Positions 6,845 through 15,215 of a stretch of 18,068 nt of DNA are shown piece after piece. Position 1 is the first letter of the stretch; each line of letters starts with the position of its first letter. The stretch is from a bacterium (lineage in GTDB: Bacteria; Spirochaetota; UBA4802; UBA5550), in contig JAAENB010000204.1 in NCBI GenBank assembly GCA_024224995.1, forward strand, positions 1 through 18,068. The letters are read 5' to 3'. Below the pieces are notes generated by a model that saw only the letters and a list, made by a program, of their open reading frames with translations, did not search any database and was not told the origin of the DNA. The position numbers and the translations under genes were made by a program.

Positions 6845-8014
6845 TTATTGTATTGCTTCTTTAAATTTTTCAAGTGACCGCTTAATCGTGTCTTCCGAAA
6901 CACAGTACGCTAATCTGAAATAACCCGGAGTTCCAAAACCGGTACCGGGAACAGCAAGAATGTTATACTCCTGGAGATGCTGTACGAATTTTATATCGTC
7001 CCCGCCCGGAGCTTTACAAAAAAGATAAAAGGCTCCTTCGGGCTTTATGAGATCATACCCGGCAGCTCTCAGGCCTTCCACGAAAAGATCTCTTCGTTTT
7101 TCATATGCTTCAACATCAACCGAAACATCATTCAAATTGCCGACAATTCTCTGCATCAGGGCAGGAGCATTAACAAAGCCAAGGATCCGGTTACTCAGGA
7201 TGAGCCCTGCCGTAAGAATTTCAATATTGTCGCACCGGGGATTTACCGCGATATAGCCAATGCGCTCCCCTGGTATTGAAAGACTTTTCGAATAGGAGGT
7301 GACTGTCATTGACTGTGAATAGAGTTTTAAAATACTGGGGACTTCTGTGTTATCGTAAACAATATCTTTATATGGTTCATCCGAAACAATAAATATGGTC
7401 CGGTCATCTGTATTGTAGCCGCTCAGCAAATCGGCCAGAGCTTGTATTGATTCTTCCGGATAAATGCGTCCCGTAGGATTATTGGGAGAATTTATTAAAA
7501 CTGCCTTTGTTTTATTGGTTATGGCGTTTTTTATGGCATCAATATCAAGAGAAAAGTCTTCTTTTGTATCAACAAGAACAATCTCTCCATTATGATTGCT
7601 GACGTAAAATCCGTATTCGACAAAATAGGGTTTGGTTACAATAACCTGGTCTCCGGGATTGAGGATGGTTTTGAATATGGTGTTTAATCCTCCGGCAGCT
7701 CCGCAGGTCATAATAATATTCTCGGCGCCAACGGTGACCCCTTCTTCTTGAGAAACCTTACGGGCAATTGATTCCCGGACATCGGGATACCCGGCATTTG
7801 ACATATATCCATGAATTCCTTTTTCGTTTGAATCCGCAAGTTTTTTCAATTGCTCGAAAAATTGATCCGGGGGACTCATATCAGGGTTTCCCAGGCTAAA
7901 ATCGAATACATTTTCAGCGCCAAATTGAGCCTTCAGCCGGGCTCCTTCTTCGAACATCTTCCGTATAAAAGATGATTTTTCAATAGATTCCCTGATACTG
8001 GTTGAAACTGTCAT
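6845..8014 (-). CDS. PLP-dependent class I/II aminotransferase
   Basis: This is a 389-aa fold-type I aminotransferase. Key elements are SLGNPD at 40-45, the PLP phosphate-contact region CGAAGGL at 104-110, NSPNNPTG at 175-182 (Asn179), SDEPY at 211-215 (Asp212, bonding the pyridine nitrogen), SYSKSLSIPGERIGY at 240-254 with the Schiff-base Lys243, and the carboxylate-binding Arg367 in YFRLAY. The family transfers amino groups between an amino acid and a 2-oxo acid, but the sequence does not reveal the substrate; the aspartate/alanine-type group is likeliest. CCGGAG lies eight bases before the ATG. It leads a two-gene unit with the PilZ-like gene. The AT-rich 8015-8156 region upstream presumably holds its promoter, but I could not pick a convincing hexamer pair. 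Confidence 0.92.
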   Translation of the reverse strand: MTVSTSIRESIEKSSFIRKMFEEGARLKAQFGAENVFDFSLGNPDMSPPDQFFEQLKKLADSNEKGIHGYMSNAGYPDVRESIARKVSQEEGVTVGAENIIMTCGAAGGLNTIFKTILNPGDQVIVTKPYFVEYGFYVSNHNGEIVLVDTKEDFSLDIDAIKNAITNKTKAVLINSPNNPTGRIYPEESIQALADLLSGYNTDDRTIFIVSDEPYKDIVYDNTEVPSILKLYSQSMTVTSYSKSLSIPGERIGYIAVNPRCDNIEILTAGLILSNRILGFVNAPALMQRIVGNLNDVSVDVEAYEKRRDLFVEGLRAAGYDLIKPEGAFYLFCKAPGGDDIKFVQHLQEYNILAVPGTGFGTPGYFRLAYCVSEDTIKRSLEKFKEAIQ

Positions 8015-8156
8015 TTAAATGCTCCGGAATTGATTAATTTCAATATTTATGCTTAAAATATTTTATAAATCGTTTATTGCAAGATTAATTTTTTATAAAT
8101 TTCAAAAAGTGTAAGATTGATTGAAGCAATGTTTATCGATAGATTAATTTACATAG

Positions 8157-8366
8157 TCATATTTCTTTTTTGATAATCACCATCGTTACATCATCCAGGC
8201 TCTTAAACAGCGTATCCTTAATTGTATCCGGAGATTGATGACCAACAGACTGGAATATATCGATTAATTTATCCTGCCCATACATGTTAAATTCCGATGA
8301 GTCGGCATTATTTTCTTTCTTTATTGATTCGACAATCCCATCGGTAAAGAGAAGCAGGGGGTTTAT
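8157..8366 (-). pseudogene. SpoIIE/PP2C phosphatase C-terminal remnant
   Basis: Read on the minus strand, about 69 codons end in TGA at 8157-8159 and reproduce the end of a SpoIIE-type (PPM/PP2C) serine phosphatase domain. LLLFTDGIVES corresponds to the conserved LxLYTDGIxE metal-site strand. MYGQDKLIDIF matches the YGxxRL helix. LDDVTMVIIKK is the terminal DDxTxVxxx strand with its conserved Asp pair. An in-frame TAA sits just upstream at 8367-8369 and no start or earlier domain is present, so the N-terminal sensor and most of the phosphatase core have been lost. The break falls about 100 bp before the acyl-CoA synthetase start. Full-length relatives often act in sigma-factor partner switching; this relic would be inactive. 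Confidence 0.8.
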
Positions 8367-8465
8367 TTAGAGTAATAAAAAGTTGACAAATTAGTCATTT
8401 TTATCCATCTATGGTGTCAGGGTATTATTCTACAGTTAGAAAAATATGAACTCCAGGAGAGGACA

Positions 8466-10256
8466 ATGTATCAATTAGACAAGCCAGACAATCTCGTTGA
8501 AATGGTTGAAGAAAGTATCGCAAAGTTTGGGGAGAGGGAATGGTTAGGTACAAAGAATAAAGAAAATGTTTATGAGTGGGTAAGCTATAAACAGGTAGGG
8601 GAACGAATCGACAATTTACGCGGAGGTCTTGCTCACCTCGGCGTTGACAAAAATGAAACTGTTGCCGTTATAGCGAACAACAGTGTGGATTGGGTAGTGG
8701 CGTGTTATGCTGCCTATGGACGATGCGCCCGCTATGTGCCAATGTACAAAGCGGAACTCGTCAAAGTATGGGAATATATAACTAAGGACAGTAATACAAA
8801 AGTTCTTTTTGTCGCTGACCGGGATATCTATGAAAAAGTAAAAAACTGGCCCAATGAAATTGAGGATCTCAAGCATGTTGTTCTCATGGAAGGAGAGGGA
8901 CCGGGAACTATGGCGGAACTTGAGGAAATTGGCAAAAAGAACCCGGTAAAATCGGTTCAGCCCAATCCCGACGATATTGCCGGCCTTATTTATACATCTG
9001 GTACTACAGGGGAGCCAAAAGGTGTTCTGTTGTCGCATGGAAATATCACCAGTAATGTTCATGGTGTTCTTAATATCTTTGATGTTCTTAATGAAACCGA
9101 CAGGTCGCTTTCATTTCTTCCCTGGGCTCATTCCTATGGTCAAACTGTTGAACTGCATTCAATTATGAGATTTGGCGGGTCCAGCGGTTTTGCCGAAAGC
9201 CCTCAAACAATCGTTGATGACCTTTTACTGGTAAAACCCACCCTGCTTATTGCCGTTCCACGGATCTTTAACCGGGTATATGACGGGCTTATGGCCAGGA
9301 TGAATGAAGACGGGGGGATCGCGAAGCTGCTCTTTGATATGGGAGTAAAAAACGGAAAAAAGAAAAGAGAATTGGCTAAAAAAGGTAAGTCGAGTTTTTT
9401 CACGAATTTCAAATTTAACCTTGCCGATAAAATAGTTTTTTCAAAGATCAGGGAAAAATTCGGGAACCGGCTTTTATATGCCATTAGCTCCAGTGCCGCC
9501 TTAAGCTCTCACATCGCGGAATTCTTTTTTGATGTTGGGATTCCCGTATACGAAGCCTGGGGTATGACCGAAGTTAGCCCGGCAGGCGCGGTTAATTCTC
9601 CTGCTGCCTATAAGGTCAGCAGCGGCGGAAAAGCTCTTGATAAAGTCCGGCTGGTTATTGACAAATCGGTTGTTGATGAAGATAGTATTGATGGTGAGCT
9701 TGTTGTGTACGGCCCTAATGTTATGAAAGGATATCATAATAAACCGGCTGAAACAAAAGACACCATGACCGAAGACGGCGGATTGCGTACCGGGGACCGT
9801 GCTTATGTTGACGAAGACGGGTTCCTCTTCATTACCGGCAGAATTAAAGAGCAGTTCAAGCTTGAGAACGGTAAATTTGTGTATCCTGCCAATATTGAAG
9901 AGGAGATTAAGCTTCTTCCCTATGTGGAACACGCGATGATTTACGGGTTAAATAAACCGCATACGGTTTGTATTATTTTTCCCGATTTTGCCGTAATTGA
10001 CAAGCTTGCCAAAGAGAAAGGATGGCCTCTTGATCCGGCTGAATTGGTACGGAAAGAGGAGTTTATTTCCCTCATGGAAACTGAAATTTCAAACAGCTTG
10101 ATGAATAAATTCGGTACTTATGAAGTTCCAAAGAAATTTTTGTTTATACACGAAGGTTTTTCTGTTGAGAATGGAATGCTTACTCAGACATTTAAACTAA
10201 AACGGCGCCTGGTTCTTAAAAAATACCAGGATGCTATTGAAGAACTCTATAAATAG
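8466..10256 (+). CDS. Long-chain acyl-CoA synthetase (AMP-forming)
   Basis: This 596-aa ANL-superfamily adenylating enzyme would activate fatty acids with ATP to acyl-AMP and then acyl-CoA. Core motifs are in order: the phosphate-binding loop YTSGTTGEPKG at 176-186, AVPRIFNRVY at 263-272, YEAWGMTE at 362-369, GELVVYGPNVMKGYHNKP at 410-427, RTGD at 441-444 and the hinge/fatty-acyl signature GRIKEQFKLENGKFVYP at 458-474. The LENGK form is typical of the eukaryote-like long-chain group rather than E. coli FadD. The C-terminal TFKLKR stretch supplies the lysine region used in adenylation. AGGAGAGGA precedes the ATG. A TTGACA at 8383-8388 may be its -35, but no good -10 follows at 16-18 bp. It is monocistronic, bounded downstream by a strong hairpin. 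Confidence 0.93.
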   Translation: MYQLDKPDNLVEMVEESIAKFGEREWLGTKNKENVYEWVSYKQVGERIDNLRGGLAHLGVDKNETVAVIANNSVDWVVACYAAYGRCARYVPMYKAELVKVWEYITKDSNTKVLFVADRDIYEKVKNWPNEIEDLKHVVLMEGEGPGTMAELEEIGKKNPVKSVQPNPDDIAGLIYTSGTTGEPKGVLLSHGNITSNVHGVLNIFDVLNETDRSLSFLPWAHSYGQTVELHSIMRFGGSSGFAESPQTIVDDLLLVKPTLLIAVPRIFNRVYDGLMARMNEDGGIAKLLFDMGVKNGKKKRELAKKGKSSFFTNFKFNLADKIVFSKIREKFGNRLLYAISSSAALSSHIAEFFFDVGIPVYEAWGMTEVSPAGAVNSPAAYKVSSGGKALDKVRLVIDKSVVDEDSIDGELVVYGPNVMKGYHNKPAETKDTMTEDGGLRTGDRAYVDEDGFLFITGRIKEQFKLENGKFVYPANIEEEIKLLPYVEHAMIYGLNKPHTVCIIFPDFAVIDKLAKEKGWPLDPAELVRKEEFISLMETEISNSLMNKFGTYEVPKKFLFIHEGFSVENGMLTQTFKLKRRLVLKKYQDAIEELYK

Positions 10257-10268
10257 CCCCTGTTTTTA

Positions 10269-10300
10269 TATAGCGACGGGGATTATTTCCCGTCGCTATA
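10269..10300 (+). terminator. Hairpin terminator after acyl-CoA synthetase
   Basis: A perfect 12-bp stem, TATAGCGACGGG / CCCGTCGCTATA, with an 8-base loop begins 12 bases after the stop codon. A T-rich run (AATATTTTTTTAA) follows about 14 bases beyond the stem rather than directly, so termination efficiency is uncertain. It separates two convergent genes and may serve both. Confidence 0.62.
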
Positions 10301-10328
10301 CGCTATATACAATATTTTTTTAATTCGA

Positions 10329-11051
10329 TTATTCTTTATCTTCAACTCTTTTCATGTTTCTCTTTATCGTCTCATTTTTTTCATCCAGGGATGACGCCTG
10401 TTCATAATACTTATACGCTTCTTTATATTTTTTTTGCAGCTCCAGGCTGAGTCCTACATTATTTAATATTTCAGCAGATTTTGGATTGATCGCCTGGGCT
10501 ACTGAGAATGCCGTATTTGCCTGGCTGAACTTTTTCAACTTTAAAAGGGCCATTCCGAGACCGTTGTATGAAATATCAAGTTCCGTGTTTAATGAATTGG
10601 TTTTTTCAAATAATCCTTTTGCTCTCCAATAGCTTTCCCGTTTAAGCGCAATTTCACCCTGTATGTAATACAACATGGCTGCTTTTTTAATTTTGAGTCC
10701 TTTTCTTACGGTTTGTTCGGCCTCTCCGTATCGTTTTAGTTCAAAAAAATACAGGGCCAGGTCTACATGGGGATCAACGGTATTCTTTTTGATATCCATA
10801 CACCGGGTAAAATGGGTGATGGCGGAGGCAGTATTTCCTAATTTCCAATGATTATGTGCTGCCAGGTATCTTATTTTGTAATTTGGCGAGTCAGGTTCCA
10901 TATCATTGGCTACCTCTAGAATTTCTCCCAGAACCGTAAGAGATCCCTTGAAGTTGTTTTCCTGGAACAGCTCTAAAGCCTGTTCGTAAGACGCGTATGC
11001 TGATACGTTTATTATTAGAATGAGTAATAAAGATAAAGAAAGTTTTTTCAT
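10329..11051 (-). CDS. Exported tetratricopeptide-repeat protein
   Basis: This 240-aa protein has an N-terminal signal peptide (KK, then a hydrophobic core to residue 16, likely cleaved after SAYA at 17-20), so it acts outside the cytoplasm. The mature part is almost entirely helical TPR repeats, roughly at 22-55, 62-92, 94-125, 127-158, 159-193 and 194-227. Consensus positions are visible, for example YLAAHNHWKLGNTASAITHF, ISYNGLGMALLKLKKFSQAN and EILNNVGLSLELQKKYKEAYKYY. TPR arrays hold partner proteins; nothing shows which. GAGGA precedes the ATG. It lies about 95 bp after ppdK on the same strand, with a perfect palindrome between, so it may be read through from ppdK or from its own promoter. 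Confidence 0.85.
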   Translation of the reverse strand: MKKLSLSLLLILIINVSAYASYEQALELFQENNFKGSLTVLGEILEVANDMEPDSPNYKIRYLAAHNHWKLGNTASAITHFTRCMDIKKNTVDPHVDLALYFFELKRYGEAEQTVRKGLKIKKAAMLYYIQGEIALKRESYWRAKGLFEKTNSLNTELDISYNGLGMALLKLKKFSQANTAFSVAQAINPKSAEILNNVGLSLELQKKYKEAYKYYEQASSLDEKNETIKRNMKRVEDKE

Positions 11052-11089
11052 TTTACATCCTCTGAAGTTTTTTGCCCGGAACCTGCCCC

Positions 11090-11121
11090 TTGAAAGCGAC
11101 GTTACGTAACGTCGCTTTCAA
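11090..11121. terminator. Perfect 32-bp palindrome between ppdK and the TPR gene
   Basis: The half-site TTGAAAGCGACGTTAC is followed immediately by its exact reverse complement, with no spacer. It lies 25 bp beyond the ppdK stop and 38 bp before the TPR start, both on the minus strand. As RNA it could form a stem of about 14 bp with a tetraloop, which fits a terminator, but the minus-strand sequence after it is GGGGCAGG rather than a T-run. A protein-binding site is the alternative. Confidence 0.45.
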
Positions 11122-11146
11122 AAAGGACCGGAGGGCGATAGTTTTT

Positions 11147-13855
11147 CTAATTTTTAATTGCGGCGTGTGCTGCTGCAAGCCTGGCTATTGGTACCCGGAA
11201 AGGGGAGCAGCTTACATAGTTCAGTCCTACAATATGACAGAACTCAATTGAGTTGGGCTCTCCGCCGTGCTCTCCGCAGATGCCGAGTTTAATGTCGGGC
11301 CGGGAGCTTTTTCCTTTTTCAACAGCCATCTTGACGAGTTGACCTACACCTTCTCTGTCCAGAACCCTGAATGGATCGCTGGCAAGGATTTTCCTGTCCA
11401 CGTATTCCGGGAGGAAAGTTCCTGAGTCATCCCGGCTGTAGCCGAAAGTCATCTGGGTAAGGTCGTTTGTTCCGAATGAAAAGAATTGTGCTTCTTTCGC
11501 GATTTGGTCAGCAATAATAGTTGCTCGCGGTATTTCTATCATGGTTCCAACCAGGTAGTCTACTTTGACCCCTTTTTCTTCCATGACTTTTTCTGCTGTT
11601 GAAATAATGATCTCTTTTTGTATGGTGAATTCTTTTAGCGCTCCAACAAGAGGGACCATTACTTCCGGTTTGGCGTCAATGCCTTCACTTTTTAGCTGGC
11701 ATGCCGCTTCAAAGACCGCCCGTGCCTGCATTTCCGTGATTTCGGGATAGGTTGTTCCAAGTCGGCAGCCCCGGTGTCCAAGCATTGGGTTGAATTCGTG
11801 AAGAGCATCAACTTTTGCTTTTACTTCTTCTGCGGAGATTCCCATTTCATCGGCCATCTCTTTCTGGTTTTCCGCTTCGTGCGGTACAAACTCATGCAGA
11901 GGAGGATCGAGAAGCCGTATTGTTACACCAAATCCTTCCATTGCCTTGAGGATTCCGTAGAAGTCATCACGCTGCATTGGAAGTAACTTTTCCAGTGCCT
12001 TTTTCCTGCCGTCAACATCATCAGCCAGGATCATTTCCCGAACCGCTTTAATCCGGTCTCCTTCAAAGAACATGTGCTCTGTTCTACAGAGGCCAATTCC
12101 CTGGGCTCCGAAGTCCCGTGCTGTTTTAGCATCGTGTGGACTGTCGGCGTTTGTTCGAATAGAAAGCTGTTTTACTTCATCTGCCCATTTCATAACGGTT
12201 CCGAAGTCTCCGGAAAGTTCCGCTTCAATTGTGGCAACTTCTCCCAGCATTACTTCTCCCGTTGATCCGTCAAGTGAAATGAAATCGCCTTCTTTTATGG
12301 TAATTCCTTTTACTTTTATCTCTTTGTTTGCATAACTGATTTCCAGCTCGCCGCATCCCGATACACAGCATTTTCCCATTCCCCGGGCTACAACTGCCGC
12401 GTGAGAGGTTTGGCCGCCGCGCTGGGTAAGAATTCCTTTTGACGCGCTCATTCCTTTTAAGTCTTCAGGAGAGGTCTCTATGCGCACCAGGATTACGGGT
12501 TCTCCTCTTTCGTTCCATTCGTCCGCTTCATCGGCATGGAATACTACTTTTCCTGTTGCCGCTCCCGGTGATGCGGGAAGTCCTTTTGTTATTACATTTC
12601 TTTCGGCGTTTGGATCGAACATTGGGTGCAGTAACTGGTCAAGAGAGTCGGGCTCTATCCGCAATAAGGCTTCTTTTTTATCGATAAAACCTTCGGCAAC
12701 CATATCTACAGCTATTTTTACCGCTGCTGCTGCTGTTCTTTTCCCTGTCCTGGTTTGCAGCATCCAGAGTGATTTATCCTGGATTGTGAATTCTATATCC
12801 TGCATGTCTTTATAATGATCTTCCAGTTTCAGGTATACATTTTTCAGATCTGTGTATACTTCGGGCATGCACTCTTCAAGAGATGTAAAATTCTTCTTTC
12901 TGTCGTCTTCGGAAACTCCGTTATCGTTAGCCCAGCTCTGTGATCCTTTTATGGTAACCTGCTGCGGAGTTCTAATTCCTGCTACAACATCCTCACCCTG
13001 TGCGTTGATGAGATATTCTCCGTAGAAATCATTATCGCCGGTGGCAGGGTCCCTGGTAAAAGCAACACCCGTAGCACAGGAGTCTCCCATGTTTCCAAAT
13101 ACCATTGATTGTATATTAACCGCTGTTCCCCAGCTGTCTTCAAAACCGTTCATTTTTCTGTACAGAGCCGCTCTTTCATTGTCCCATGAGCCAAAAACCG
13201 CTCCCATTGCTCCCCAGAGCTGTTCTTTGGGATCGGTTGGGAAGTCTTTTCCCAGTTTGTCTTTTATTAGAGCCTTGAAACGAGCTACCAGTTCTTTCAG
13301 GTCGTCTACGCCTAGTTCAAGGTCTTCTTTTACCCCTTTTTCTTCTTTCAGGTTATCCATTACTTCTTCAAAAGGGTCTATGTCTTCTTTGTTCTCGGGT
13401 TTCATGTCCAGTACAACATCGCCGTACATTTGAACAAATCGCCGGTAAGAGTCCCATCCAAACCGCTCATTTCCCGATTTTGCAATAATCCCTTTTATGG
13501 TCTCATCATTTAATCCAAGATTTAGAACAGTATCCATCATTCCGGGCATTGAAACCCGGGCTCCGGATCGTACCGACAGCAGAAGAGGATTCTCTTTATC
13601 GCCAAATTTGGCTCCCATTATCTCCTCTACTTTGGCCATTGCCTGGTCCATTTCTTTTTCCAACTCTGCTGGAAAGTTTTTATTATTATCATAATATTCC
13701 GTACAGACTTCAGTAGTTACTGTGAATCCTGCGGGTACCGGAACTCCAAGGTTTGACATTTCTGCAAGATTTGCTCCTTTTCCCCCAAGGAGGTTCTTCA
13801 TATCTGCTTTTCCTTCCGAGATCCCTTTTCCGAACGTATAAACTCTCTTTGTCAT
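11147..13855 (-). CDS. ppdK: Pyruvate, phosphate dikinase
   Basis: This full-length 902-aa enzyme interconverts pyruvate + ATP + phosphate with PEP + AMP + pyrophosphate, giving reversible, pyrophosphate-linked glycolysis/gluconeogenesis. The N-terminal ATP-grasp part (about 1-350) shows [12 protein letters not shown] at 22-33, [16 protein letters not shown] at 94-109 and QDIEF...LQTRTGKRT around 352-374. The swivelling domain has [16 protein letters not shown] at 480-495, with phospho-carrier His485 and Thr483, the position targeted by PPDK regulatory proteins. The TIM-barrel domain (about 555-902) has [10 protein letters not shown] at 588-597, GHRGCRLG at 693-700, [18 protein letters not shown] at 793-810 and the catalytic Cys860 in CGEHGGEP. 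Length and all key residues look intact. AAGGAGA precedes the ATG, and a TATAAT lies on this strand at 13888-13893 as a candidate -10. Confidence 0.97.
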   Translation of the reverse strand: MTKRVYTFGKGISEGKADMKNLLGGKGANLAEMSNLGVPVPAGFTVTTEVCTEYYDNNKNFPAELEKEMDQAMAKVEEIMGAKFGDKENPLLLSVRSGARVSMPGMMDTVLNLGLNDETIKGIIAKSGNERFGWDSYRRFVQMYGDVVLDMKPENKEDIDPFEEVMDNLKEEKGVKEDLELGVDDLKELVARFKALIKDKLGKDFPTDPKEQLWGAMGAVFGSWDNERAALYRKMNGFEDSWGTAVNIQSMVFGNMGDSCATGVAFTRDPATGDNDFYGEYLINAQGEDVVAGIRTPQQVTIKGSQSWANDNGVSEDDRKKNFTSLEECMPEVYTDLKNVYLKLEDHYKDMQDIEFTIQDKSLWMLQTRTGKRTAAAAVKIAVDMVAEGFIDKKEALLRIEPDSLDQLLHPMFDPNAERNVITKGLPASPGAATGKVVFHADEADEWNERGEPVILVRIETSPEDLKGMSASKGILTQRGGQTSHAAVVARGMGKCCVSGCGELEISYANKEIKVKGITIKEGDFISLDGSTGEVMLGEVATIEAELSGDFGTVMKWADEVKQLSIRTNADSPHDAKTARDFGAQGIGLCRTEHMFFEGDRIKAVREMILADDVDGRKKALEKLLPMQRDDFYGILKAMEGFGVTIRLLDPPLHEFVPHEAENQKEMADEMGISAEEVKAKVDALHEFNPMLGHRGCRLGTTYPEITEMQARAVFEAACQLKSEGIDAKPEVMVPLVGALKEFTIQKEIIISTAEKVMEEKGVKVDYLVGTMIEIPRATIIADQIAKEAQFFSFGTNDLTQMTFGYSRDDSGTFLPEYVDRKILASDPFRVLDREGVGQLVKMAVEKGKSSRPDIKLGICGEHGGEPNSIEFCHIVGLNYVSCSPFRVPIARLAAAHAAIKN

Positions 13856-14125
13856 TGTTTTCTCCTTAAAAAGTTTATTTTCTGTATATTATAAGATATT
13901 TGTGCATACTCAAGCAGTTTTTCTTTACAGGTATCTTTTTTGAGTAAGCACAGATTTTTCTAAAAATCCTTTTTAAACCTCTTTAAAAAAGGATTTTTGT
14001 CTTTTGTAGATGCTATTTCTATACATATAGCACAGTTATTGTGTATTTTAAATTTGGGGGTTTCCTTTGTAAAGAGGTTTTTTTTTGTGGATACCGGTGT
14101 TTTTATTGGTTTAACCGGTTAATTA
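13856..14125. other. Divergent intergenic region with AT-rich inverted repeats
   Basis: No gene is seen. The region holds the ppdK ribosome-binding site and a perfect minus-strand TATAAT (13888-13893) without a clear -35. A 16-bp inverted repeat at 13962-13998 (AAAAATCCTTTTTAAA against TTTAAAAAAGGATTTTT, one extra A) has loop CCTC. AAACCTCTTTA at 13975-13985, spanning that loop, is exactly complementary to TAAAGAGGTTT at 14070-14080. A 12-bp palindrome, TTAACCGGTTAA, lies at 14111-14122 just before the next promoter. Confidence 0.5.
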
Positions 14126-14154
14126 TTGACAGGATGCCTCTGATTAATTATTAT
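14126..14154 (+). promoter_or_regulatory. sigma70 promoter of the C39-like gene pair
   Basis: TTGACA (14126-14131), a 17-bp spacer and TATTAT (14149-14154) give six and five matches to consensus, about 38 bases before the start codon. The palindrome TTAACCGGTTAA ends four bases upstream of the -35 and could bind a regulator. Confidence 0.68.
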
Positions 14155-14192
14155 TAGATTGAAGAATATGCACTGATTACAGGAGAATCCTC

Positions 14193-14600
14193 TTGAAGAT
14201 ACTTGTACCTTTCTTTAAACAAGAAAAGAAGACAACATGCGGCCCTGCTTGTTTAAGAATGATTTTATCATTTCATGGGGAAAGTTGTTTGGAAGATGAA
14301 CTGGAGATGGTTTGCGAAACAGGGTGGCTGGGTAATACTTGTGAGGAAATAGCAAAAGGTTCTGAAAAATTGGGATTTCTTTCTGAAGTCATTGAAAATA
14401 TTACTTTTGAAGATCTTCAAGAAATGTTGGAAAGCAGATATCCAATTATAGCTCTTTTGTCTCCGTCAGTTTTGTACGGTGGAATAGTAGGATTTGGTCA
14501 TTTTGTAGTTATAATTGGTTTGGAAATAGAAGTTTTTTTTGAGGCATGGGGGAAATATTCTTTCAAAGGAGTTAAAATATGGAAGTCTACGAAAAAGTAA
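14193..14600 (+). CDS. C39-like papain-fold peptidase domain protein
   Basis: This 135-aa protein starts at TTG, supported by AGGAGA six bases upstream; no earlier ATG fits. It has the C39-like peptidase layout: oxyanion Gln10 and nucleophile Cys16 in QEKKTTCGPACLRMIL, a helical middle (residues 32-80), and a GHFVVIIG strand with His103. In the family, the strand after the His leads to an Asp or Asn (often a DP motif) about 15 residues on. Here the sequence goes from LEIE straight to FFEAWGKYSFKGVKIW, which resembles the usual C-terminal tail, so the third catalytic segment appears to be deleted. There is no signal peptide or ABC-transporter domain, so this is not a bacteriocin exporter. Its 3' end overlaps the next gene by 22 bases. 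It may be a protease with an altered triad or an inactive relative. Confidence 0.72.
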   Translation: MKILVPFFKQEKKTTCGPACLRMILSFHGESCLEDELEMVCETGWLGNTCEEIAKGSEKLGFLSEVIENITFEDLQEMLESRYPIIALLSPSVLYGGIVGFGHFVVIIGLEIEVFFEAWGKYSFKGVKIWKSTKK

Positions 14601-14881
14601 GAGAATATCTTTATAATAATATAGGACATTTAGCAGCTCCTGATACACCAAGATTTGATCTTAAAAAACATATCTGGAAGGTTCCTGTCTTATGTAAGAC
14701 AGAGAAGGGAATTCTTATCGTTGGAGAATTCCAACTTGATGAAGACGGTAATTTTATTCATGTTCCTACGAAAGAGGAGATGGCGAAGATTGTAGAAAGA
14801 GAATTTGATAATTTACCATATCTTTTTTATGGGAAAAAAGAAGAAATTAATGATATTGATATTGAAGTAGTGACTATTTAG
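14579..14881 (+). CDS. Small conserved-looking protein paired with C39-like protein
   Basis: I cannot assign this 100-aa protein to a named family. It is acidic and soluble, with an N-terminal helix (EVYEKVREYLYNNI), a beta-rich middle (HIWKVPVLCKTEKGILIVGE, then FQLDEDGNFIHVP) and an amphipathic helix (TKEEMAKIVEREF). The WKVPVL...GxLxVGExxLDxxGxFxxxPTxEEM pattern looks like a real folded domain. AAAGGAG lies directly before the ATG, inside the 3' end of the C39-like gene, so the two are translated as a coupled pair. This tight linkage suggests a partner, substrate or inhibitor of the C39-like protein, but that is inference from position alone. Confidence 0.7.
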   Translation: MEVYEKVREYLYNNIGHLAAPDTPRFDLKKHIWKVPVLCKTEKGILIVGEFQLDEDGNFIHVPTKEEMAKIVEREFDNLPYLFYGKKEEINDIDIEVVTI

Positions 14882-14929
14882 CTAGCGAGGGGAGGGTGTA
14901 ACTACTTATACCAGATATCTCCTGTATGG

Positions 14930-15215
14930 GACATGTAACAGATTATATGCAGTGGATTCATGATCGTAAAAACGAAGTTCTTCCTTTTACTTATTTTCAT
15001 ATTGTATTTACAGCTCCTGATACACTGAATAGTATTATATGGAAAACAAGAAGAAGCTGTTCAATCTGATGTTTAAAGTTAGCAAAAAAAATTATTATCT
15101 GTCAGTGCCGATGAAAAATATTTTGCCGCTGATATCGGTTTTTTTGATAGAATAATTTAATAACGCGACCTTATGGCTGCACAATTTTAACTCGTCCGAT
15201 TCAAGTCATTGTTGA
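14930..15215 (+). pseudogene. Decayed IS91-type transposase remnant
   Basis: Fragments of an IS91-family (Y2/HUH-type) transposase occur in order but in different frames. WIHDRKNEVLPFTYFHIVFT and DTLNSIIW (14952-15042) match the region after the zinc finger. A shift of frame gives ENKKKLFNLMFKVS (about 15041-15082). Another shift gives SADEKYFAADIGFF (about 15103-15144), and a further patch reads TILTRP near 15182-15199, where relatives have the LTxHPHIH active-site histidines. The sequence just upstream (TGTAACAG) may be the end of the zinc-finger CxNRHC stretch. With several frameshifts, no start and no catalytic tyrosines, it is dead. It marks past mobile-element activity between the C39-like pair and the zinc-repeat gene. 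Confidence 0.68.

Noticed and set aside
8032..8270. Several GATTAATT motifs around the SpoIIE relic
   Set aside because: Irregular spacing in very AT-rich DNA, one copy lies inside the former coding region; chance is sufficient.
13041..13433. 130-codon + frame inside ppdK
   Set aside because: Antisense shadow; serine-rich composition comes from the complement of ppdK codons.
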